This document shows positions 1 through 5,609 of a DNA stretch of 8,989 nt, piece after piece (positions within the stretch are counted from its first letter, which is position 1; each line of letters opens with the position of its first letter). The stretch comes from DASQHY01 sp035602605 (lineage in GTDB: Bacteria > Acidobacteriota > Terriglobia > Acidiferrales > UBA7541), in the NCBI GenBank assembly GCA_035602605.1, contig DATNLZ010000057.1, forward strand, positions 1-8,989, written 5' to 3'. The notes beneath the pieces are model-generated. The model did not search any database, was not told the origin of the DNA, and saw only the letters and a program-made list of their open reading frames with translations. A program made the translations under genes and the position numbers.

Positions 1-1
1 C

Positions 2-682
2 CGCGCGGTCAAGAAAGTTCACGAACAGATCGCCGCATCCGCTTTCCCTAACGTGCCGCTCATCTGGAGCGAGTTCAACGCCAGCTATATGAACGAGCCC
101 GCCGTAACGGACACAGCCTTTATGGGACCGTGGATGGCCGACACCATCCGCCAGTGCGACGGCCTCGCCGAAATGATGAGCTACTGGACGTTCTCGGATG
201 TTTTTGAAGAACAGGGTGTGGTGAAAACGCCATTCTACGGCGGCTTTGGTTTGCTCGCCGAACGCAGCATCCCTAAGGCCGCCTTCAACGACTTCGCGCT
301 TCTTCATCAGCTCGGCGACACACGCCTCGAAGCCAACTCCGATAGCATCATCGTAACGCGCCGCAAAGACGGCTCGCTCGCCATCGCCGTGTGGAATCTC
401 TTCCTGCCCGAAGAAGCCGGTTCACCGAAAACCGTCACGTTGCACTTCAAGGATCTCAGCGGGACGCCAGCCGCGCGGGTCACCATCGTCGACACGGAAC
501 ACGGCTCGCCGCTGCCAGCCTGGGAAAAGATGGGGCGGCCCGCATTCCCAACGCTGGCGCAGATTGATGCACTTCGCAAGGCCGCCGCGCTACCCACTGC
601 GCAAACGCAGGTACTCAAGAACGGCTCCCTCGCGCTCACGCTCCAGCCCCAAGCCCTGGCACTCATCGAGATCGGCCGATAG
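2..682 (+). CDS. GH39 family glycosidase (beta-xylosidase type), 3' part only
   Basis: C-terminal 226 residues of a glycoside hydrolase that begins upstream of the window; the frame is open from base 2, so the GTG at 53 is internal. Near the visible start is I-W-S-E-F-N-A-S-Y, matching the GH39 segment around the catalytic nucleophile (Glu codon 71-73). It is followed by a barrel-end segment (MSYWTFSDVFEE, then FYGGFGLL) and, after about residue 90, a beta-rich C-terminal domain such as GH39 enzymes carry (SIIVTRRKDGSLAIAVWNL). GH39 members cleave beta-xylosides or related alpha-/beta-glycosides with retention of configuration; the substrate cannot be decided from this piece. Any signal peptide would lie outside the window. 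It converges on the - strand gene ending at 726, with 43 bases between the stop codons. The family call is from recognised motifs. Confidence 0.82.
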   Translation, partial: RAVKKVHEQIAASAFPNVPLIWSEFNASYMNEPAVTDTAFMGPWMADTIRQCDGLAEMMSYWTFSDVFEEQGVVKTPFYGGFGLLAERSIPKAAFNDFALLHQLGDTRLEANSDSIIVTRRKDGSLAIAVWNLFLPEEAGSPKTVTLHFKDLSGTPAARVTIVDTEHGSPLPAWEKMGRPAFPTLAQIDALRKAAALPTAQTQVLKNGSLALTLQPQALALIEIGR

Positions 683-708
683 TCCTCAGCCGGCGCGAAG
701 CCATCAGC

Positions 709-741
709 AAATAAAAATTCCACCGCTATTGCTTGTGGAAT
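709..741 (-). terminator. Probable intrinsic terminator of the glucoamylase-like gene
   Basis: Read on the - strand, ATTCCAC and GTGGAAT (735-741 and 717-723) form a perfect 7-bp stem with an 11-base loop, followed at once by a T-rich run (TTTTTATTT, overlapping the end of the stem). The loop contains the gene's TAG stop codon (726-728). The stem is short and only moderately GC-rich, so termination strength is uncertain. On the + strand no T-run follows the stem, so it would not stop the converging GH39 transcript in the same way. Confidence 0.5.
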
Positions 742-2105
742 CCCGCGCGGGCCATTCCGTTCTTCGCGGCATCGTTCTTCATGAACTGCTCCCAAACGAA
801 GCCGGTTCGCGCATTTTCCGCCATCAGCAGCGTGATCCCCAGGTCAATCCCAATCACATCCGGGTTGTACCAGTTTTTAAGCGGATTAAAAACATCCACG
901 AAGCTGTATTTTCGCCAGGCGCCTTTCGCGTATTTTTCTCGGATCGTTCGAAGAACGCGCAGCGCTTCCGCCGGCAAAAAGGGCAAGGAGCCACCCGCCG
1001 CGCAGGAAACGATGCTGCCGTCAATCGGTCCCATCGGGGGCGGCCCGCCCCATGCCACGTATCCATGAGCCGAGTCCGAAGCCGTGATGCCCCACAGGTC
1101 TTCGCTGTACTCCGGAAATTGTTTTGCCAAGTCCAGGCACCATAGCTTGTGTACCTTCGTCGCAATCACCGAATTCTCGAAGTAGTTCGCGTACGCATCG
1201 GCTTTCCCGCGGAAGTCGAACCAGGCATGCGAATACTGGTGCACGAAGAGCGGAGCGTGTGACCCGATAAAGCGCTGGCCGTAGAATTCAAACCGCGGAC
1301 GTTCCCACGCATCCCAGCACTCCTTCGGCAATGGATGGGTCGAAGACCCAAGGCCAAGCAGATAGATCATCATCAGCTCGCTGTAGCTGTCCCACCGCGC
1401 TTTGATGAACCCGCTCTCCGGTGTCCAGCCCATCGACAGCGTTTTTTTTCCCTGGAGCAACCAGCCCCAATCCACGCGCTCGTATATCTTCGTGGCCAGA
1501 TCGCGAATCTCCGCATCGTCAAAATACGCGCAGCATGCCAGCGCCCCGCAGAGGAAAATTGAGGTATCGATCGAGGACACTTCCGACTGAAAATCGCGGT
1601 CGCCACTCTGCATGTTGAGGAAATGAAAGAAAAACCCATGCACGTGACTCAAGCGGGTGGCGGCAAAACGCAACGTGTTTCGAACGCGCTCACGGATTTT
1701 CTTGCGGTCCTCCCAACCTCGATGATCCGCGATGGACAAAGCAGTGAGTCCAAATCCAGTCGCAGCGATGCTCGCGGTTGGGCGTGCATCAGGTCCTCCT
1801 GCCTGGCTGCGGTCTTTTACGAGGCCGGCATATGGATTCGTTTCTTCCCAAAAATACCGGAAGCTGGTTCGCTCCAACTCTTCCAGAAAAGCGTCTTCTG
1901 CCGAAGAGAACCGATAATTGGTTGGATTGCTGATGAACTCAGGGGCGGGCTTACCCTGCATTGAAGGCGAAACCTTTTCAGGTGGCGGTACTAGGTTCTG
2001 CAAAAACTGCGACGCAAGGGACGCAGAAAACCCTAGTGGGAGGACGCCGGCAACGCCCCGGACTTGCCCTAGCCATGCGCGCCTTGAGATCTTCTGGATG
2101 GTCAC
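726..2105 (-). CDS. Tat-exported glucoamylase-like protein (PF10091 type, GH144-related)
   Basis: Predicted secreted carbohydrate-active protein of 459 residues from the chosen GTG start. Residues 7-13 read S-R-R-A-W-L-G, a Tat-type twin-arginine motif, followed by a mildly hydrophobic stretch (VAGVLPLGFSASLAS) and a Pro-rich linker, so export in folded form is likely. From about residue 67 onward it carries the signatures of the glucoamylase-like (alpha/alpha)6 barrel family: FRYFWEE..P..GLVKDRS (82-100), ATGFGLTAL (about 115-123), ARWDSYSELMMIYLLGLGS, HQYSHAWFDFR (289-299), WGITASD (338-344), and YNPDVIGID near the C-terminus. Relatives include GH144 endo-beta-1,2-glucanases, so 'glucoamylase' may mislead about substrate. 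Start choice: the GTG at 2105 has GGAG 6 bases upstream and puts the Tat motif near the N-terminus; the frame continues to a GTG at 2162 (478 aa), which has a poor ribosome site and sits at the predicted transcription start. Family call firm, substrate unknown. Confidence 0.88.
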   Translation of the reverse strand: MTIQKISRRAWLGQVRGVAGVLPLGFSASLASQFLQNLVPPPEKVSPSMQGKPAPEFISNPTNYRFSSAEDAFLEELERTSFRYFWEETNPYAGLVKDRSQAGGPDARPTASIAATGFGLTALSIADHRGWEDRKKIRERVRNTLRFAATRLSHVHGFFFHFLNMQSGDRDFQSEVSSIDTSIFLCGALACCAYFDDAEIRDLATKIYERVDWGWLLQGKKTLSMGWTPESGFIKARWDSYSELMMIYLLGLGSSTHPLPKECWDAWERPRFEFYGQRFIGSHAPLFVHQYSHAWFDFRGKADAYANYFENSVIATKVHKLWCLDLAKQFPEYSEDLWGITASDSAHGYVAWGGPPPMGPIDGSIVSCAAGGSLPFLPAEALRVLRTIREKYAKGAWRKYSFVDVFNPLKNWYNPDVIGIDLGITLLMAENARTGFVWEQFMKNDAAKNGMARAGFHKQ

Positions 2106-2111
2106 TGGAGG

Positions 2112-2115
2112 CTCC
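2112..2115 (-). promoter_or_regulatory. Ribosome binding site deciding the GTG start at 2105
   Basis: GGAG on the - strand, 6 bases before the GTG at 2105-2103. The alternative upstream GTG (2162-2160) has only a GGA directly abutting it. Together with the Tat motif position this favours the internal start. Confidence 0.5.
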
Positions 2116-2160
2116 GGCCGCAACGAGGCCAATATCTGGTCCGCAACGAGCAGACTGGTC

Positions 2161-2196
2161 ACTCCAGATCATACTTTCGTTACCTCGCCGGAGCAA
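2161..2196 (-). promoter_or_regulatory. Candidate sigma70 promoter of the glucoamylase-like gene
   Basis: On the - strand TTGCTC (2196-2191) lies 17 bases from TATGAT (2173-2168), a 5/6 match to the -10 consensus; the -35 match is only 3/6. Transcription would begin near 2161, leaving a leader of about 55 bases before the GTG at 2105. It was found by eye and is only a candidate. Confidence 0.35.
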
Positions 2197-2264
2197 AATT
2201 TTCCGTTAATTAGACGAAGACCGGAACCTATGCCATTCTCGGGGGGCAACAAAGGAAGCCAACG

Positions 2265-2565
2265 CTAGTCAGAGATCTGTTCGAGTGTGAGACCACGGGT
2301 GCGGTCCGAGCACTCCGACAGAGACGACGACCACGAACATAGCGAGGGCGATAAAAGCAGAAACTCCTGCAGTTCCAAAACGTTGGAAGAGGAATCCAAT
2401 GATGAGGCTGGTAAATGCGGTCGACAAACGTCCCCAGGAATAAACGAACCCAACCGCGCGAGCCCGCATACGGGTCGGAAACAACTCCGCTTGATACGCG
2501 TGGGAGCAATAGCCCAGAAGGCTGTTCATGAAAGTAATCAGGATGCAGAGCCCCGACCAATAATT
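2265..2565 (-). pseudogene. MFS sugar-porter-type transporter, 3' fragment with frameshift
   Basis: The - strand reads as the last roughly 95 residues of a major facilitator transporter: NYWSGLCILITFMNSL, then AELFPTRMRARAVGFVYSW (a conserved cytoplasmic-loop motif of sugar-porter-like MFS proteins), then two hydrophobic segments (AFTSLIIGFLF and AFIALAMFVVVVSVGVLGP). After the last membrane segment the frame gives an atypical tail (HPWSHTRTDL). A neighbouring frame gives the expected family ending, RTRGLTLEQISD and a TAG at 2267-2265. A 2-base loss in a CG repeat near 2300-2304 (GGACCGCACC instead of GGACCGCGCACC) would explain it. The other ten or so membrane helices are absent: upstream of about 2565 the sequence no longer resembles an MFS protein, and the frame soon meets unrelated sequence. 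This is a decayed gene end, not a functional transporter. Confidence 0.78.
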
Positions 2566-2593
2566 ACAGCTACGGGGGGCTCGGCTTCAACCA

Positions 2594-2627
2594 GGAGTCC
2601 CCGGGAACTGCCGGGCTGTTGGACTCC
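2594..2627. repeat. Imperfect inverted repeat
   Basis: GGAGTCC (2594-2600) and GGACTCC (2621-2627) are perfect 7-base complements. Inside them CCGG (2601-2604) can pair with CCGG (2611-2614), leaving a 6-base loop and a 6-base bulge on the 3' side. No T-run follows on either strand, so it is not an obvious terminator. It lies between the MFS and AraC relics, near where MFS homology ends. It could be a repeat remnant or chance in GC-rich DNA. Confidence 0.35.
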
Positions 2628-2789
2628 ACTGCCACACCCTCGCGGCAGGTGCAATTAGGAGCCAAAGTAATCTTTTGAAGAGGTGCCGCGGCGTCAGGAG
2701 ACTCTGGGAACAGAATCGGAGTCGCTATACGCAACGCTAGCCGCAATTGCCCTGAGCAAAAGCTAGGCTGATCGGAAAGTAGGGACACG

Positions 2790-2924
2790 ATGCGCGGGGT
2801 CGAGGCGAGAGTGCTGGATGTGGCCGTGGCTTGCGGATTCAAAACGCAGCAACACTTTGCGCGGGTGTTCCGTCGTGTGTGCGGAGCCAGCCCTACAGAA
2901 TATCCCCAGGAATTTCTGCACCAC
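2790..2924 (+). pseudogene. AraC/XylS-type regulator, C-terminal DNA-binding fragment
   Basis: About 45 residues match the second helix-turn-helix and the family signature of AraC-type activators: ARVLDVAVACGF, then QHFARVFRRVCGASPTEY and EFL. A complete AraC C-terminal domain needs about 100 residues and two HTH units; here the first HTH and any N-terminal sensing domain are missing. In this frame a TGA lies at 2769-2771, and neither other + frame upstream shows AraC-like sequence. The frame stays open to 3059, but after EFLHHG the sequence loses family character, whereas these proteins normally end about there. Most likely a truncated relic. A stand-alone mini-HTH protein starting at the ATG at 2790 is possible but unlikely, since no Shine-Dalgarno precedes it. 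Confidence 0.7.
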
Positions 2925-3337
2925 GGAGCGACTTGCGCATTGGAGCCCTGCCCTTATGATACGCCGACCTTTGCTGCCACTGCTTCGACGCCACAAACGC
3001 CGAACACGGCAAAATTGCGCCCAACTAGAACGTATTTGAACGCGGGACTTTCACTATGACGTCGAAACCCCAGAAATTGTGATCTGTCAGAATCCTGACA
3101 TCGCTTAGGTTGTATGTGGCGCGGAGAAGCTCAGACAACTGATCGACGATTACGAAGTCCTTTCGCGCCATACAGATATCCGCATAGCTCGATAATGATA
3201 AGCACGGAAAGAATCTGGAATTCCAATTGCCATAGGGATGAGTGGATTTGACCGCGCAACTGAGTAGGGCCACGTGGTAATGGGAACGGAAACGAGAGGT
3301 TGGTACGGGGTGCAATGTTGAATTCCAATCGGAGGAT
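2925..3337. other. Gene-free stretch between two relics
   Basis: About 410 bases with no recognisable gene. A - strand frame is open from 3402 to 3025 (125 residues), but it shows no known family, runs antisense across the start of the cupin relic and has no good ribosome site. On the + strand a broken frame gives short protein-like stretches (DVETPEIVICQNPD near 3058-3099; EKLRQLIDDYEVLSRHTDIRI near 3128-3190) separated by a TAG and closed by two stop codons near 3193-3198. This could be a fourth, more decayed relic, but no family is recognised. The left part is the non-homologous tail of the AraC frame. Confidence 0.4.
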
Positions 3338-3692
3338 TGGGTCGGGTTCACACGGAGAGAGATGATCGGTACGGTTTCAATGGCGGCTGTCGGAACAGCC
3401 ATAATGTCTACGTCAACCGCCAGACCTCAGCGGCCGTCCTATCAAACAGGAAAAAATCCAGGAAAGCATGAGCCGCTTCCAGATTTCAAATAGGATCTGG
3501 ACGACTCCAAGTAGTGGGAGGAATAAGGCGGGTCTGTTGAAGAGTTCCTGGTTTTCACAAAGCGTCGCAGGAGTATCGATGCGGCTTAAACCTGGTGGGA
3601 ACCGAGAATTGCATTGGCGTGGAATCGCCGCCGAGTGGACGTTCGTGATCACCGAGAAACCGCGCACGACCGTGGTCAATCCCAATGGAGAA
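3338..3692 (+). pseudogene. Oxalate-decarboxylase-type bicupin, 5' fragment with stops and frameshift
   Basis: A reading frame beginning around 3338 gives T-R-R-E-M-I-G (3350-3370) and a hydrophobic Ala/Met-rich run, a Tat signal as in secreted oxalate-decarboxylase-like bicupins. Then come EPLPDFK, DLDDSK, WEE and GGSVEEF, interrupted by in-frame TAG (3491), TAG (3512) and TAA (3524). One extra T in the run near 3551-3554 then shifts the frame, after which it reads SQSVAGVSMRLKPGG, RELHW and AAEWTFVI, up to VVNPNGE at about 3690. This is the first cupin strand block of the family. The normal H-W-H metal-ligand motif reads H-W-R, so a key histidine is lost. The original ATG is not clear. The remaining roughly 250 or more residues, including the second cupin, are absent, and treZ sequence follows within about 50 bases. 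Oxalate decarboxylases convert oxalate to formate and CO2; this copy cannot. Confidence 0.8.
3385..3400. repeat. Short perfect hairpin in the cupin relic
   Basis: GGCTGT-CGGA-ACAGCC: 6-bp arms around a 4-base loop, within the Tat-signal coding part of the oxalate-decarboxylase relic. No T-run follows on either strand, so it does not look like a terminator. Probably incidental. Confidence 0.3.
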
Positions 3693-3744
3693 TATCATCC
3701 TTCACCACTGCACGAGCCCGGCTCACCGGCTCGGACTCTTAGAT

Positions 3745-5607
3745 ATGGCAGACTACGAGCAAATTCGCCCTAGCCGCCTTGGGGTGACTCCGCTCCCGGG
3801 CGGGGAATGTCAATCCGTGGTATGGGCGCCGCGGTGTCAGCAAGTTGATCTTCACTTGCTTGACGACATGCGAGTCCTAATACCGATGGAACGTGACCCG
3901 CAGGGCTATCATCGCGTAGTCGTGGACAAAATGCGTCCGGCCACAAGATACTTGTACAGGCTGAACAACTCCCTCGAATGTCCCGATCCTGCCTCTCGCC
4001 TCCAGCCGGAGGGAGTGCACGGTTCATCGCAAGTAGTGGATCTGCGATCATTTGAATGGACCGACTCCGACTGGAAAGGCATCCCGCTTGAAGACGTCGT
4101 GTTCTACGAGCTTCATGTCGGGACATTCACAGAGGAAGGCACTTTTGCTGCTCTGATTCCCCACCTCGACCGTCTCGCCGATCTTGGAGTGAATGCCATT
4201 GAGCTCATGCCCATTGCGCAATTTCCCGGAACGCGTAACTGGGGCTACGACGGTGTTTATCCCTTTGCAGTCCAGAATAGCTACGGTTCGCCTCGTGATT
4301 TGCAAAAGCTCGTGGACTCAGCCCACGCGCGAAAACTTTCAGTCGCGCTGGACGTGGTTTACAACCACCTCGGGCCGGAGGGCAATTACCTTGCCGAGTA
4401 CGGCCCATATTTTACGGACCGTTATCGCGCGCCCTGGGGAGCGGCTCTGAACTTCGATGGCCCCGACAGTGATGAAGTCCGCTACTTCTTCATCCAGAAT
4501 GCGCTGTACTGGATTCAAGAGTTTCACATCGACGCTCTTCGACTGGACGCTATTCATGGAATCTTCGATGCGAGTGCCATCCCATTCCTCACCGAGCTTT
4601 CCATTGCGGTTAATTCCTTGTCTGCCAACCTGGGCCGCAAAGTCCATCTAATCGCCGAAAGCGATCTGAACGACGCGCGTGTGCTGCGCCCGATCGAGCA
4701 CGGCGGGCTCGGTATGGATGCGCAATGGAGCGATGATTTCCATCACAGCCTTCACACATTGCTCACGGGAGAACGCGCCGGCTACTACACTGACTTTGGC
4801 TGCTTGCGCCACCTCGCGACGACCCTGAAGAACGGCTGGTATTACGCCGGGCAATATTCTCAACACCGCCGGCGTAGACACGGCAATTCACCCTCCGGTC
4901 TAAAGCGAACGCACTTTGTGGTTTGTGATCAGAACCACGATCAAGTGGGCAATCGCGCCCTCGGCGAAAGGTTGAGCCAGCTGGTTAGCTTCGAAGGATT
5001 GAAGCTTGCGGCAGGGATAACGCTCCTCTCGCCCTTTGTTCCGCTCTTGTTTATGGGCGAGGAATATGGAGAAACTACCCCTTTCCAGTATTTCACAAGT
5101 CATACCGACCCCCAACTCGCCGAGGCCGTTCGCCGTGGCCGCAAAGAAGAATTTCTGGCGTCTGATTGGAAAGGCGATGTTCCCGATCCGCAAGCCGAAT
5201 CAACTTTCGCCGCTTCGAAGCTCCGTCACTCCCTCTCGGAAAAGGAGCCTCATCGTACTCTCCAGCGCTTTTACCAAACGCTTTTACGCTTCCGCCGCGA
5301 CCACCATCTCGCCCAAATGGCCCAGACAACCATCACAGATTACGAAACTGCCTGCGCGTTGCTGGTATTACGTCAGTCTGGAACGAATTTCGTGGCAATG
5401 CTCATGCATTTCGGCGCGTCCCCCGCAAACCTGAGCATTTCACTGCACCCGGGAGTATGGGAGCGCCAAATTGATTCCGCGGACCTGGACTGGCTCGGCC
5501 CCGGCACATCTATCCCGCTAAGACTTGAACTGGCCGGCCCGATCAACGTCAGCCTGCAACCGAACTCATTTGCCGTGCTTCAGCACACGAGCTCTTCTCA
5601 GGAGTAA
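3745..5607 (+). CDS. treZ: Malto-oligosyltrehalose trehalohydrolase (EC 3.2.1.141)
   Basis: Cytoplasmic GH13 enzyme that releases trehalose from the maltooligosyltrehalose made by TreY. With the ATG at 3745 it has 620 residues, normal for bacterial TreZ. Domains: an N-terminal CBM48-like beta-sandwich (about 5-105; LGVTPLPGG...VVWAPR), then the (beta/alpha)8 barrel and a C-terminal beta domain. Visible motifs: YELHVGTFTEEGTF, GYDGVYPFAVQNSYG, DVVYNHLGPEGNY, LRLDAIHGI with nucleophile Asp268, LIAESDLND with acid Glu305, and DQNHDQVGN with Asp399; all three GH13 catalytic carboxylates are present. LFMGEEYGE, a TreZ hallmark, follows. The frame extends 20 codons further to an ATG at 3685, but that leader is unlike TreZ and overlaps the cupin relic, so 3745 is preferred. 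Neither start has a strong Shine-Dalgarno (GGA 9 bases before 3745). Its stop codon (TAA 5605-5607) overlaps the ATG at 5607 of the next gene's frame, marking an operon with translational coupling. Confidence 0.94.
   Translation: MADYEQIRPSRLGVTPLPGGECQSVVWAPRCQQVDLHLLDDMRVLIPMERDPQGYHRVVVDKMRPATRYLYRLNNSLECPDPASRLQPEGVHGSSQVVDLRSFEWTDSDWKGIPLEDVVFYELHVGTFTEEGTFAALIPHLDRLADLGVNAIELMPIAQFPGTRNWGYDGVYPFAVQNSYGSPRDLQKLVDSAHARKLSVALDVVYNHLGPEGNYLAEYGPYFTDRYRAPWGAALNFDGPDSDEVRYFFIQNALYWIQEFHIDALRLDAIHGIFDASAIPFLTELSIAVNSLSANLGRKVHLIAESDLNDARVLRPIEHGGLGMDAQWSDDFHHSLHTLLTGERAGYYTDFGCLRHLATTLKNGWYYAGQYSQHRRRRHGNSPSGLKRTHFVVCDQNHDQVGNRALGERLSQLVSFEGLKLAAGITLLSPFVPLLFMGEEYGETTPFQYFTSHTDPQLAEAVRRGRKEEFLASDWKGDVPDPQAESTFAASKLRHSLSEKEPHRTLQRFYQTLLRFRRDHHLAQMAQTTITDYETACALLVLRQSGTNFVAMLMHFGASPANLSISLHPGVWERQIDSADLDWLGPGTSIPLRLELAGPINVSLQPNSFAVLQHTSSSQE
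5601..5604 (+). promoter_or_regulatory. Ribosome binding site of the GH57/DUF3536 gene
   Basis: GGAG inside the last codons of treZ. Two ATGs follow in tandem: 5607 (spacing 2, overlapping the treZ TAA by one base) and 5610 (spacing 5). The second has the workable distance, so 5610 is the likelier start. The site's position within treZ implies coupled translation. Confidence 0.6.
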
Positions 5608-5609
5608 TG

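Noticed and set aside
307..1165. Several open frames antisense to the GH39 and glucoamylase-like genes
   Set aside because: They are shadows of the GC-rich codon pattern of recognised genes and show no family motifs.
2674..2768. A + strand frame upstream of the AraC fragment as its missing part
   Set aside because: It ends in a TAG before the AraC segment and shows none of the first-HTH pattern; relation to AraC is not supported.
2570..2842. A 90-residue - strand gene between the MFS and AraC relics
   Set aside because: It runs antisense through the AraC fragment, has no recognisable motif and no convincing ribosome site. It does not continue the MFS protein.
3216..3329. Direct repeat GAATTCCAAT at 3218-3227 and 3320-3329
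   Set aside because: Only 10 bases, built on a simple palindrome, with no shared flanks; most likely chance.
3385..3400. Hairpin as a transcription terminator
   Set aside because: No T-run follows on either strand and it lies inside the coding part of the cupin relic.
3025..3402. A 125-residue - strand gene
   Set aside because: No family recognised, no good ribosome site, and it is antisense to the start of the cupin relic; an open frame of this length is expected by chance here.
3685..3744. Upstream ATG (3685) as the treZ start
   Set aside because: The extra 20 residues do not resemble TreZ, overlap the end of the cupin relic, and have no ribosome site; family alignment begins just after the ATG at 3745.
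3468..3773. A separate 101-residue + strand gene
   Set aside because: Its middle part is the frame-shifted continuation of the oxalate-decarboxylase relic and its end runs into treZ in the wrong frame.
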